Notes under the pieces: generated by a model | What the model was told of the DNA's origin: nothing | Database searches by the model: none | What the model saw: the letters and a program-made list of their open reading frames with translations, nothing else | Source: Adenophora triphylla var. japonica | Lineage: Eukaryota > Streptophyta > Magnoliopsida > Asterales > Campanulaceae | DNA: 64,000 nt | Assembly: GCA_022495995.1 (NCBI GenBank) | Contig: JAFEMH010000521.1 | Location: 1 to 64,000, forward strand | Direction of reading: 5' to 3' | Program-made: the position numbers and the translations under genes | Shown here: in pieces, positions 11,685 to 21,796 of the stretch | Layout: each line of letters begins with the position of its first letter | How positions within the stretch are numbered: position 1 is the first letter of the stretch

Positions 11685-12088
11685 TGTAAGTACCCAAATC
11701 CGAATCGTTAAAATCCGTCAGAAAGTTAATCAAAATCCGTTAACTGGCCCGCTCCAGCTTAATCGGAACTCGTTAACTCCCCGTTGCCATGCCAACGAGA
11801 CGTCCCGGGACTGCCCCGTGCATCTCGACGTCGAAACATACTTGACACACATCATCGCACGTGAATGTACGGCTTTCCTTGAAAAACGCACTTTCGTGCA
11901 CTTTTCGGGGGCGTTTCGGACATTTTACGAACTGTTATTTTAAAAAACGGACAAAATCGGGACTCGAGAACGAACTCCCACATGGCTGGTGACTCATGGG
12001 ACGCGTGGCAAGCATGCCACCTCCCTCTAATCACCTTTCAATCAAAAAGCAAGGCCAAAAGACTAAAATACCCCTGGTATACAGTCTC

Positions 12089-12221
12089 AGTCCGGCCGGA
12101 CTCCCTTTGCAGATTCTCAGAAATTGCCAGCAAGTCCCTCAAAATTTCAAAATACCACAAAACCCCCTGGATTTCAGTCTAAGTCCGGCCGGACTCCTAC
12201 TGAAAATTCACCTATAAATAG
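12089..12221 (+). promoter_or_regulatory. U3 promoter of A: two perfect dyads and TATA box
   Basis: The perfect 14-bp dyad AGTCCGGCCGGACT occurs at 12089-12102 and 12182-12195. The first is followed by CCCTTTGCAG. TATAAATAG starts 18 bp after the second dyad (12213). Known: TATA boxes of LTR elements sit in U3 and drive the genomic RNA. Inference: the dyads are binding sites for a dimeric regulator. Confidence 0.7.
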
Positions 12222-12649
12222 AAGGGTTGTCAAAGCCATTTGTAAGAACAAAAATTCACCCCTTTCACCAAGAAACTCACGGCCTAAACTGGTTCTCCCC
12301 CTTCCTGAGCCCTATTTTACCTCCTTTTGCGTGAAAACTTCGTATTTCGATCAAATACGACCCTCACCACCTTAAAACGCCGTTCCAAACTACTTTCCGT
12401 ATCCCGTATACACCTCCCGAGCCAAAGGAGTCAACCCTAGCCATAGGTATAACTCCCTCTCTCTAATCTCTCGTTTCGTCTCGGTTTACGTGCCAGTCGC
12501 TACAACCGTTTTGAACAACGTTATTGAAATGTAGACACCTCCGTCTAACGGGGTCCAATACGTTTTAGCCCCTATATTCTTTTCTCTTCCCGCAAGAGAA
12601 GTAATCACGGGTTAAAACGGCGTTCCGACCCCGTTCCGTTTACTTTTTT

Positions 12650-12900
12650 GTCATTTACAACTCCAGATCGATCGATCCGTCGATCGTCATTTACTTTTTT
12701 GTCATTTACAATTTCGGACCGTTTGACCCATCGAACGTCCTTTACATTTCATGCAACTTTACCACTCCGAGCCATTTTGGCTCATCGATCGTCATTTACA
12801 ATTCCGAGTCGTTTGGCTCGTCGATCGTCATTTACGATTCCGGATCGTTCGATTCTGTCGATACCGCATTTAAATACTGTCATTTATAAGTCCGAATCGT
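12650..12900. repeat. Degenerate GATCG/TCGATCG-rich repeats in the A LTR
   Basis: Repeated units of about 45-60 bp contain CATTTACAATTCCGAGTCGT and TCGATCGTCATTTAC. Copies vary in length. They lie downstream of the TATA box, so probably in R/U5. Confidence 0.6.
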
Positions 12901-12959
12901 TTGGATCGTGATAGTATTTACTTTTCAAAGTCCGAGTCGCAACCCGATTCGTTGATTGT

Positions 12960-13400
12960 AAATCATTTAATATGCTTTTTCCCGTAAAAATCGTTAACAA
13001 TGTAATGCCCGGTTCAAAACCGGAGTTCGTCCTTCGAACTCTCTTTTAAAAAGCGCGAAATGACGTTTGGAATCCAAACGCTCATCTTCAAACTTAAAAG
13101 CAAATTTTTGACGTTCAAAATCATTTAATACACTTTTTCCCGTAAAAATCGTTAACAATGTAATGCCCGGTTCAAAACCGGAGTTCGTCCTTCGAACTCT
13201 CTTTCAAAAAGCACGAAATGACCTTTGGCATCCAAATGCTAATCTTAAAACTAAAAGCCGACTTTTGACATTCAAAATCATTTAATACGCTTTTTCCCGT
13301 AAAAATCGTTAACAATGACTCGCCCGGTTCAAAAAACCGGAGTTCGACCTTCGAACTCCTTTTCAAAAAGCTCAAAATCGACATTTGCCACGTGAACGCT
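12960..13400. repeat. 157-bp tandem repeat with nested inverted repeats in the A LTR
   Basis: Three units start at about 12960, 13119 and 13276 (AATCATTTAATACGCTTTTT). Each contains GGTTCAAAACC and AGTTCG..CCTTCGAACT, two adjacent inverted repeats able to form hairpins. Confidence 0.8.
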
Positions 13401-13560
13401 CATTTCAAACTCAAAATCGACGTTTGCCACGCAAACGCTCATTTCCGTCTCAAAATCGACGTTTGCCACGCAAACGCTCATTTCAAACTCAAAATCGACG
13501 TTTGCCACGCAAACGCTCATTTCCGTCTCAAAACGACGATTGTCATTCAAACGCTCGTCT
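13379..13560. repeat. 39-bp tandem repeat in the A LTR
   Basis: About 4.5 copies of CGACGTTTGCCACGCAAACG plus CTCATTTC..., spaced 39 bp. Since 39 is divisible by three, all frames stay open and give false repetitive ORFs on both strands. Confidence 0.85.
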
Positions 13561-14034
13561 TTTCAAACAAAGTCACCTAATCAACGTTTGACATTCAAAC
13601 CAAGATTAAGCTTGTCATTCAAGCCCCCAATTTCAAAACACACACACACACACATACGATTTCGAGAAAGGTAGAAAGACTCGTCATACGAGGCATTTCG
13701 GGTGATCTCGTAATACTCTTCCCGAAACGTAACATGACCTCCGAACCTAACAATCTCTGGTACTAAATAGCTTTTTACTCATTTTTGCTACCAATAAAAA
13801 TGATCCCCTGTTTTCAAAGCCTTTTCCTAAGTTTTTGCTACCAATAAAAACGACACCATTTTCACAAAGGCTGTTTCTCAACGTTTGGGCTCAAAATACA
13901 AAACCGCGTGGCGACTCCTCATTTCCTTCCCATGAAGCGAGGTCTCAGACACCAACCCTCTGCGAAAGACAACTGCGTTTCGCGTCCGCGCGAAATCTCG
14001 TGTAATTTCAGAGAGTCGATTACTATTTCGTCTG

Positions 14035-14615
14035 TATATAAGATGTGTCCTTTGGAAATAGGAGATAGAGAACCCGAGGATGATTTTATCGAATTAGAGG
14101 TGAATGAATTTTATATTATCTTGGGGATGGATTGGTTAGCTGCTTACCATGTCAAGGTAGACTGTTTTAAGAAGGAAGTGTATTTCAGATTACCATCGGG
14201 AGAAGAGTTCTGTTCTCAAGGATCGAAACTGAGATTTTGATCGGGTCTTATTCCGATAATGAAGGCTCGAAAGATGTTAAGGAAAGGATGCGAAGGGTTC
14301 TTGGCCTATATTAGCGAGACGGACAAGAAAGAATTAAGTATAGAATCGCTTTCAGTGATAAGAGATTTTAAGGATGTATTTCCAGAAGATTTGCCGGGAA
14401 TACCACCAGAGAGAGAGGTGGAATTTTCCATAGACTAAGTACAAGAGACCGCACCGATATCTAAGGCACCGTATAAAATGGCGCCGACTGAACTCAATGA
14501 ATTGAAGGAACAACTGCAAGAATTGCTGGATAAAGGTTAGATTAGGCCGAGTGTTTCACCATGGGGTGCACCGATGTTATTTGTAGAGAAGAAGGATGGA
14601 TCGATGAGGATGTGT
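14035..14615 (+). pseudogene. Chromovirus protease C-terminus to RT N-terminus (element C)
   Basis: Protease tail motifs: ILGMDWLAAYHVKVDCFKKE and VYFRLPSGEEF. Then come [51 protein letters not shown] and [17 protein letters not shown]. In-frame stops occur as TGA after KLRF (about 14238), TAA after FSID and TAG after LDKG. The frame is cut at 14615 by the CACTA insertion. Confidence 0.85.
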
Positions 14616-14679
14616 CACTACAAGGAAAATCGATTTTAGCTACGGCAAATTCCGTGGCTAAAATGAAGATTCTGTAGCT

Positions 14680-14965
14680 AAATCGTGTTTAGAGACAGAA
14701 TTATTCCGTGGCTATTCCGTGGGTGCAGGTTCGTCGCTAAATTGTCCGTCGCTATTTTGTAGCTATTTTAGAGACGGATATGTCCGTCTCTAATTTAGAG
14801 ACAGATATGGCCGTCTCTAAATTAGAGACAGATATGTCCGTCTCTAAATTAGCTACAGATATGTACGTCGACGGATTAGCGACAGATTTTCCGTCTCTAT
14901 TTAATTTGTCATTTTATTTTCGAACCATTTTAGCGACGGATATTTTCGTCGCTAAATTGATATTT
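14680..14965. repeat. 5' subterminal repeats of the CACTA element
   Basis: Repeated TTAGAGACAGATATGNCCGT and GTCTCTAAATTAGAGAC motifs plus variants TTAGCGACGGA and GTCGCTAAA are found. They mirror the array at the other end and are the expected transposase-binding region. Confidence 0.85.
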
Positions 14966-15027
14966 TTTTTAAAAAAATTATATATATATATTTAAAAATA
15001 TTTATTAATATATTTTAAATATATATA

Positions 15028-15303
15028 CTCTCTCCGTCCCAATAAAAGCTTCACTAATTACCCAAAAGGGCGTCCCGTTAGAAGCTTCACCTTTCCTTTT
15101 TTGGCAAAGAATCTTTACTATTTCCTCCACTCATTCTCTCTCCTACATTATTTTAATACTCACAACACCATTATAATTTACTATTCCCTCCACTAATTCT
15201 CTCTCCTATTTTCAAATTACACTCACAACAATTTTTTTTCCTTCCATTTTCATAATTTGCGTGCCCACCCAAAAGGGTGAAGCACTTATTGGGACGGAGG
15301 GAG
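15028..15303. mobile_element. Stowaway-like MITE inside the CACTA element
   Basis: 276 bp bounded by CTCTCTCCGTCCCAATAAAAG and its inverted form (CTTATTGGGACGGAGGGAG), with TA on each side (15026-15027, 15304-15305). The CTCCCTCCGTCCCA terminus and TA duplication are typical of Tc1/mariner-derived plant MITEs. It has no coding capacity. Confidence 0.85.
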
Positions 15304-15780
15304 TATATATATTTAAAATATATTAATATATATTTTAAATATATATTAAATCAGTCCCTTAACTTTTCTTATTCTCAAATCAGTCCCTTCATTTTTATTA
15401 ATCTCAAATCAGTCCTTGATATTTCATAGTTACACTTTGATCCCCTAAACTTCTTTTATACTCAAATTAGTCCTAAGAAACTTCCACCATTAAATAAACT
15501 AACAAGAGTTAAGTATTTAACGAAATGTTCAATAAACCTCACTTCCAATTTCATACTTCCACCACCACCAACCACCCTACCACCGTCTCAATCATCGGCG
15601 CCACCATCACCATATTCACCACCATCACTAAAAACACCACCAAAAAACCAAACCCAACAATGGAAAACAAATCGAAAAACAGATCAAACAAAGAAACAAA
15701 TCGAAAAATAGATCAATCAAATCGAAAATCGAAAATCGAAAAACAGAGACTAAAAAACCAAACCCAATTCATAGAAAATA

Positions 15781-17045
15781 ATATTTTAGCCTTTGTTAAT
15801 TAGTGTTTTTTTTAGAAAAAGTTATATAAAAAAAGATAGAAAAAAACTAAACAAATGAAAGTATATAGAAGAAAAGTCAAAAGAGGGACGGACCACCCTA
15901 TATTTATTTTTTATTTTTTTTAGAATTTTTTATTGACTAGAAATTAATATTTTAGCATTTGTTAATTAGTGGTTTTTTTAGAAAAAGTTATATAAAAAAA
16001 AATAGAAAAAACTAAACAAATGAAAGTATATAGAAGAAAAGTCAAAAGAGGGACGGACCACCCTATATTTATTTTTTATTTTTTTAGAATTTTTTATTGA
16101 ATAGAAAATAATATTTTAGCGTTTGTTAATTAGTGTTTTTTTTTAAAAAAAAAAGTTATATAAAAAAAGATAGAAAAAAACAAAACAAATGAAAGTATAT
16201 AGAAGAAAAGTCAAAAGCGGGACGGACTACCCTATATTTATTTTTTATTATTTTTTTAAATTTTTATTGAATAGAAGACAATATTTTAGCCTTTGTTAAT
16301 TAGTGGTTATTTTTTTAGAAAAAGTTATAAAAAAAAAAGATAGAAAAAACTAAACAAAGGAAAGTATATAGAAGAAAAGTCAAAGGAGTGACAGACTATC
16401 CTATATTTATTTTTTATTTTTTTTTAAATTTTTTATTGACTAGAAAATAATATTTTAGCCTTTGTTAATTAGTGTTTTTTTTAGAAAAATTTAAATAAAA
16501 AAAGATAGAAAAAAACTAAACACATGAAAGTATATAGAAGAAAAGTCAAAAGAGGGACGGACTACCTTATATTTAATTTTTATTTTTTAAAAATTTTTTT
16601 ATTGACTAGAAAAAATATTTTAGCCTTTGTTAATTAGTTGTTTTTTTAGAAAAAGTTATATAAAAAAGATAGAAAAAAACTAAACAAATGAAAGTATATA
16701 GAAGAAAAGTCAAAAGAGGGACGGACTACCCTATATTTATTTTTTATTTTTTTTTAAAATTATTATTGACTAGAAAATAATATTTTAGCCTTTGTTAATT
16801 CGTGGTTTTTTTAGAAAAAGTTATATAAAAAGATAGAAAAAAAATAAACAAATGAAAGTATATAGAAGAAAAGTAAAAGAGGGACGGAATACTCTATATT
16901 TATTTTTTATTTATTTTTAAATTTTTTACTGACTAAAAAATAATATTTTAGCCTTTGTTAATTAGTGGTTTTTTTTTAGAAAAAGTTATATAAAAAAAAC
17001 TAGAAAAAAACTAAACAAATGAAAGTATTTAGAAGAAAAGTCAAA
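15781..17045. repeat. About 166-bp tandem repeat, eight copies, inside the CACTA element
   Basis: Units beginning ATATTTTAGCCTTTGTTAAT start at 15781, 15947, 16111, 16281, 16450, 16615, 16780 and 16943 (period 163-170). Each contains GAAAGTATATAGAAGAAAAG and GAGGGACGGACTACCCTATA. The unit length is in the usual plant-satellite range. Confidence 0.9.
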
Positions 17046-17462
17046 TTTTTAGAGACAGATACTATATCTGTCTCTAAATTTTAGAGACAGATGTTGAATA
17101 TGTCACTAAATTAGAGACGGATTCAAAAATCTGTCTCCAAATTAGAGACGGATTAAAATCTGTCTCTAATTTAGAGACGGATTCAACATCTGTATCTAAA
17201 GTTTAGAGACAGATTTTGTATTTGTCTCTAATTTAGAGACGGATTCTGAATCTGTCTCCAATTTAGAGACGGATTCTGAATCTGTCTCTATTTTAGAGAC
17301 AGATACAAAATTCGTCTCTAAAATTTAGAGACGGATGTTGAATCCGTCTCTAAATTAGAGACGGATTCTGAATCCGTCTCTAATTTTTGGGTCTGTCTCT
17401 AATCTGTCTCCAAATTAGCTACAGACTTCGTCCGTCTCTAATTTTCCTTCTCTATTTTCGGT
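17045..17462. repeat. 3' subterminal repeats of the CACTA element
   Basis: Dense copies of TTAGAGACGGATTC...GAATCTGTCTCTAA in head-to-head arrangement form many small inverted repeats. They are the partner array of 14680-14965. Confidence 0.88.
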
Positions 17463-17476
17463 TTTCCTTTTAGTGT

Positions 17477-18157
17477 GCATCGACTATCGGGAATTGAATC
17501 ATGTGACGGTGAGGAATAAGTATCCGTTACCCAGAATTGATGACTTATTTGACCAACTTCGGGGAGCGTGTTATTTCTCGAAGATAGATTTGAGATCTGA
17601 ATATCTTCAGTTGAGAGTGAAAAATGAGGATGCTGTGAAGACCGCCTTTAGGACAAGGTATGGTCATTATGAGTTTTTGGTTATGCCGTTTGGATTGACG
17701 AACGCGCCAGCAGCATTCATGGAGCTTATGAATAAAATATTTCAGGAGTTCTTGGATAAGTGTGTAATTGTGTTTATAGATGATATCTTGGTGTATTCTA
17801 AGACTAAGGAGGAACATGAAGAGCATTTGAGGTTAGTACTGCAGATTTTGATGGAACAAAAGTTGTATGCTAAATTCAAGAAGTGTGAATTTTGGCTTGA
17901 GAAAGTGGCATTCTTAGGGCATGTGGTATCTAAAGATGGAATTGAAGTGGATCCAACAAAAATAGAAGCTATTAGTGAATTGGGAGAGACCAACCACGGT
18001 TAGCGAGATAAGATGTTTATTGGGATTAGTGGGATATTATAGGAGATTCGTCGAAGAATTCACAAAGTTGTCAGTACCGTTAACAAGGTTAATTCAGAAG
18101 AGAGCAAAGTTTTTTTGGTCGGAAGAATGTGAGAATAATTTTCATGACCTGAAGTGA
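17477..18157 (+). pseudogene. Chromovirus reverse transcriptase (element C), second part
   Basis: Motifs in order: [55 protein letters not shown], catalytic F-I-D-D (17773-17784), [18 protein letters not shown]. The open frame runs 17473-18003; a frameshift near 17975 moves the text to GLVGYYRRFVEEFTKLSVPL, and a TGA follows at 18155. The catalytic residues remain, so decay is fairly recent. Confidence 0.9.
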
Positions 18158-18883
18158 AGGTTGGTGTCCGCACCAGTTCTTACCTTACCATCCGAATCGG
18201 ACGAATTTATGATTTATAGTGACGCTTCACTTAAAGGATTAGGCTGCGTGTTAATGCAGAATGATAAGGTTATAGCTTATGCATCGAGGCAATTGAAGAA
18301 CCATGAGAAGAATTACCCTACCCATGATTTGGAGTTAGCAGCCATCGTATTTGCATTGAAGATTTGGAGACATTACTTGTATCGGGTAACTTGTCAGATT
18401 TACATGGATTATAAGAGTCTTAAGTATATTTTCACCCAGAAAGAACGTAACATGAGGCAAAGGAGATGGTTAGAGTTGCTTAAGGATTATGATTGTACAA
18501 ATTTGTATCATCCAGGAAAGGCCAATAAGGTGGCAGATGCTTTAAGTAAGAAGAATCGTGGTACCTTAGCGATGTTGATTTCTAAGGGGGTAAGAGCATG
18601 GGATAGTATTGAGGTTTCAGGTATGGAAGTGAGAGTAAAAGGGTATTTGGCTCAGTTGAGTGTTCAGCCAACGCTTTTGGACCGAATCAAGGAAGCACAA
18701 GGAATCGATGAAGAGACTGTAAGGATACGTGAGAGTATTGCAAAAGGAAAAGTAACAAATTTTTGTGTGGGAGATGATGGGATTTTGAGATACCAATCAA
18801 GGATTTGGGTACCAAGTAGTGAGGATATAAAAAGGGAAATTCTGAGGATTTGGAGACATTCCTTGCCAATCCAATTCCACTAA
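18158..18883 (+). pseudogene. Chromovirus RNase H (element C)
   Basis: An open frame of about 240 codons reads [20 protein letters not shown], then [51 protein letters not shown] and [15 protein letters not shown]. These are the D-E-D catalytic landmarks and spacing of Ty3/gypsy RNase H. The frame ends at 18883 within a deletion that removed most of integrase. Confidence 0.88.
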
Positions 18884-19330
18884 GGTTATAGCATTCGAAG
18901 GGAGCTCACGGTTGCAGCAAGGAACTTGGGACGAACATTTGACGCTTGTAGAATTCGCCTACAACAATAGTTATCATGCTACTATCAGTATGGCACCGTA
19001 TGAGGCATTATATGGACGGAAGTGTAGATCGCCTACTTGTTGGGATGAAGTGGGTGAGAGAAAATTGACAGGACCGGAGATTGTCTGACCGCAGATAAAG
19101 TACAACAGATTCAGAAATGGTTATTAACCGCTTAGAGTAGACAGAAGTTGTATACAAATCGCCGACGACGAGACTTAGAATTTCAGTTAGGGGATCATGT
19201 GAAAGTGCAGTGGAGCAACCATACAGAAAGAGAAGCGACGTGGGAGCTCGAGAGCGAGATACGAGGGTCGTATCCCGCCCTATTTTCTGATTGAATGCAT
19301 TTGGTTTGGAGGACCAAACCCTTTTAAGGG
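18884..19330 (+). pseudogene. Integrase C-terminal and chromodomain remnant (element C)
   Basis: After the deletion the text resumes at [38 protein letters not shown], then LEFQLGDHVKV joined directly to QWSNHTEREATWELESEI. The zinc finger, the DDE core and the stretch between the GDHV motif and the chromodomain end are missing, so there are at least two internal deletions. Stops are present. Confidence 0.8.
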
Positions 19331-19838
19331 GGTAAGAATGTAACAACCAGATTTTCTTTTTCCTTTATTAATTGAATTATTTCCTTAATTAATAATTGTA
19401 ATTGTCCTTTTAATTTAATGAATGGAGTAATTTAGGCTTTTGGTTTTGGACTTGGATTAGGAAACAAATCAGTAAGGAGTTGGATTAGAATTTTTTTGAG
19501 CTAGGGTTTTGGAAAGTCAAGGATACAAATAATTACTTTACCTTTGTATCCGATTTCTGCAGACTCAAGTGAAAATAATCAACTACTAGATATATACATA
19601 TCCATAGATAGAAATATCTATATATGTACATGGTAGTAGTAATTAACGACAAATGATATTAATAATCAGGTACTAGACATATCTAGTAGGGATAACAACA
19701 GAGAATAATACACTTGAATGACCAAAAAAAATTTAGAATTTACTCTTTACCAAAGTGACCAAGAACAAATTTTATAAATTTTTAGTCATTCATTTTCATT
19801 TTGGGATAGAGCCAGTAATAAGGAAAAAAAATACTACT
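19326..19838 (+). repeat. Polypurine tract and partial 3' LTR of element C
   Basis: AAGGGGGTAAGAA precedes TGTAACAACCAG (LTR start at 19339). The LTR is followed to about 19838, where a MITE and then element E interrupt or end it. Its true end was not found, and I could not compare it with the 5' LTR. Confidence 0.6.
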
Positions 19839-19839
19839 A

Positions 19840-19936
19840 CTTCCTCTATCACAAAATAAATGTCCAAAAATATTTTAAATTTAATCAAGAGCAAATTCGA
19901 AAAAGAAATTGGACATTTATTTTGGGACCGAGGGAG
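19840..19936. mobile_element. Short Stowaway-like MITE
   Basis: 97 bp with inverted ends CTTCCTCTATCACAAAATAA / CTCCCTCGGTCCCAAAATAA, and TA on both sides (19838-19839, 19937-19938). The element is almost one long imperfect hairpin. Confidence 0.8.
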
Positions 19937-20109
19937 TAATTCTCAAATACATTTATTTTAGGTTATGGAGTGTAAACCAACATGAAGATGGAGGAGAAGA
20001 AGGAGTCTAAACAACGGAGGAGTTCGAGTCAATATCAGAATGTTGAAGGAGGAGAAAATGGATGCACAAACCGGCAAAATAGGCCTGACACGGTCGTTTC
20101 AGTTAATTA

Positions 20110-20122
20110 GCACGGTCGTGCC
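20110..20122. promoter_or_regulatory. GCACGGTCGTGCC dyads in the U3 of element E
   Basis: GCACGGTCGTGCC (20110-20122) and CACGGTCGTTTC (about 20089) lie in the left LTR. Related CACGGTCC, CACAGTCGTGC and ACGGTCATG are at 29618-29700 in the right LTR. Arms are 5 bp around a 2-bp centre. In both LTRs they precede TATATAAACA (about 28408 and 29790). Confidence 0.5.
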
Positions 20123-20140
20123 AATTGAGGACTTTACTGA

Positions 20141-21782
20141 TGTTGGGTTTTAGGGTTACAAACACAGCGGAAGACATTAACAATTAACACAAAATCCTAG
20201 CCTTTGAATCCGTCTAACATGAATAGATAAAAACATGAAATAGATTTTACATTCCTTATTAGCGATTTGTTGTTCGAAAACGAATCTGAAAAATCGAATC
20301 CTTGAACTGTTGACGAACCTTTGATTTTCTCCTTTGTTTTTCCTTGTGATGAATTAATCTTCAAGCTTTAGGTGATAAAGGAATCACCCTCTATCGGTAA
20401 TCCACACACGAACGAACCAAGATCTTGTATCTTGTATGATTGCTAGATGATCCCGATTATTGAATCGATATTCAACAATCAATGGCTGTTTTTGGAATTA
20501 ATTTGGGGTGCTTTTGATCTTTGATTCTCAATCTAAATCAATATTTTAGTGTCTCTAAAACTCTAAAATAATGTATTTATGGCTGAGGAGAAGGGTTATA
20601 AATCCCTAACACTTAGGGAGAATCCTTGTCCAAGCCAGAAACCAATTCAATCAACAAACAAACGGGTACGAACTGTTTAGCCGCAGGCACGAGTCGTACT
20701 GGAGGGCACGAGTCGTGCCTTTACAAAACCAGTCGTGCTACGAGTCCTATTTATCAAATTCCAGTCGTGGCACGAGTCGTGACCAAAAAGTCACTCGTGC
20801 TGATTAAGGGCAGGAGTCGTGCCGGAGGGCACGAGTCTTGCCGGAGGGCACGAGTCGTTCCCAAACTCCAACAGGATCACGAGTCGTGACCCAGAGCACG
20901 AGTCATGCCAGAAACCAAATTTTCCAATTTTCAGCCAATTTTAAATTCGTTCTTTGTGTGTGACCCTTTAGGAATTATATTTATGTTGATAGTGAGTTGA
21001 AACATCAATCCTCGCAAGACATAAGTGGTTTCTAGCAAACCATTATGTCCACTAAATTAATATAACATTAAAGCTTGATTCCTTGATAGATCAATGTCAC
21101 AATCCCTTTATCCGCGATGTCATATTGAACATGAGCCATTGTCCTCGTCAACTCATATTGTTCAATGCTTTCTCGACTCCGAATATGTTGATAATCCAAG
21201 TGCATTTTATCACTATCAAATCACTTAAGTGTGGCCACACATTTCATCAACACCATTTATCGAGGGGCCCAAGCAAACATCACTCTCAACGAGAGGGACA
21301 AATCCCATCTTGGCTTGTCATTCTTCCCTACAAGAATTCAATCGTGCCAACATAGCCCTTATTGCTATCCTATTAAAGATAGTGTTAGACTACATCAAAC
21401 ACAACGTTCATCATGTGGAAGACGATGATAATCTCAGGTACAAAGGATTTTAATGAAAAGATTATTATGAGATTTAATCATGACATATATGACCATAGAC
21501 CATATCATAAATATCATAGGTAGGTCATGTCCAGTACCTTGTTCTCTAACAAGTACCCATAAGTGTAATGTGCATCCCATGCATATAATTATCTCCATGA
21601 TTATCCATTACCAAGATATACTAGTTATTCACAAAAACTAGGGACGCATGTTATTATAATAAACATGCAAAAAATATAATAAACCAAACAAACATTCTCT
21701 ATAATAAACGGTAAAGATGATTAAAAAGCGATATTAAGTTAAAAGTCAAACATAACTAAACGCCTAGGGCATTATACCGACA
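20141..21782 (-). repeat. 3' LTR of element D
   Basis: 1642 bp, direct repeat of 26647-28284 in the same orientation. On the minus strand it reads TGTCGGTATAATGCCC...AAACCCAACA. Many scattered differences and small indels from the other LTR indicate an old insertion. Confidence 0.92.
20687..20909. promoter_or_regulatory. Cluster of GCACGAGTCGTGC dyads in the 3' LTR of D
   Basis: At least seven full or partial copies of GCACGAGTCGTGC (6-bp arms around one base), with variants TCACGAGTCGTGA and GCACGAGTCTTGC. Several are preceded by GGAGG. The same cluster is in the other LTR. On the minus strand it lies upstream of the TATA-like element. Confidence 0.75.
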
Positions 21783-21796
21783 ATCTCCCACTTGCA

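Larger units (their letters stand above)
1..14010 (+). mobile_element. Element A: Tat/Ogre-lineage Ty3/gypsy retrotransposon, 5' part outside window
   Basis: Seen: the order is protease/G-patch remnant, reverse transcriptase, RNase H, second RNase H, integrase, a long 3' internal region with two antisense genes, then a 3' LTR starting TGTAAGTACC at 11685 and ending TTTCA at 14010. Known: a second (archaeal-type) RNase H and antisense genes in a long 3' internal region are marks of the Tat/Ogre lineage, for example Grande. The pol region is full of frameshifts and stops, so the copy is dead for autonomous movement. The sequence to the right (14011 on) is a chromovirus protease, so A was inserted into element C. 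The 5' LTR and gag are not in the window, so the TSD (candidate GAGAG at 14011) cannot be checked. Confidence 0.9.
11685..14010 (+). repeat. 3' LTR of element A
   Basis: About 2.3 kb from TGTAAGTACC to TTTCA. The start matches the B LTR start (TGTAAGTACCC), and the end lies beside chromovirus sequence. It has a TATA box at 12213-12221 and several internal tandem repeats. The long + strand open frame 13908-14240 spans the LTR end and the neighbouring protease and is not a gene. Confidence 0.85.
14616..17476. mobile_element. Non-autonomous CACTA (En/Spm-like) DNA transposon
   Basis: The ends are CACTACAAGGAAAA (14616) and, inverted, CACTAAAAGGAAAA (17476). Target duplication is TGT (14613-14615) and TGC (17477-17479), a 3-bp TSD with one change. 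Subterminal regions carry many TTAGAGACGGA / TCCGTCTCTAA repeats in both orientations, as CACTA transposases require. No transposase ORF is present. The middle holds a MITE and a 166-bp tandem array. Excision restores the RT reading MRMCIDYREL of element C. Confidence 0.92.
14011..19838 (+). mobile_element. Element C: Ty3/gypsy chromovirus, interrupted by A and a CACTA element
   Basis: Protease C-terminus and RT start (14011-14615) continue after the CACTA insertion with RT, RNase H, an integrase remnant and a chromodomain tail (17477-19270). A polypurine tract and a 3' LTR starting TGTAACAACC at 19339 follow. The codons on the two sides of the CACTA element join directly within the RT motif [10 protein letters not shown]. 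The 5' part must lie left of element A, outside the window. The chromodomain-type C-terminus (HTEREATWELE) suggests the Tekay/Del group, not proved. Confidence 0.85.

Noticed and set aside
11685..14010. Solo LTR rather than the 3' LTR of A
   Set aside because: It is preceded by a polypurine tract, the module copy A-2 and the antisense PMD gene, exactly as the 3' LTR of B, so it belongs to A.
15525..15803. 92-codon frame MFNKPHFQFHTSTTTNHPTT...
   Set aside because: T/N/K-rich low complexity inside the CACTA element, leading into the 166-bp array; no homology recognised.
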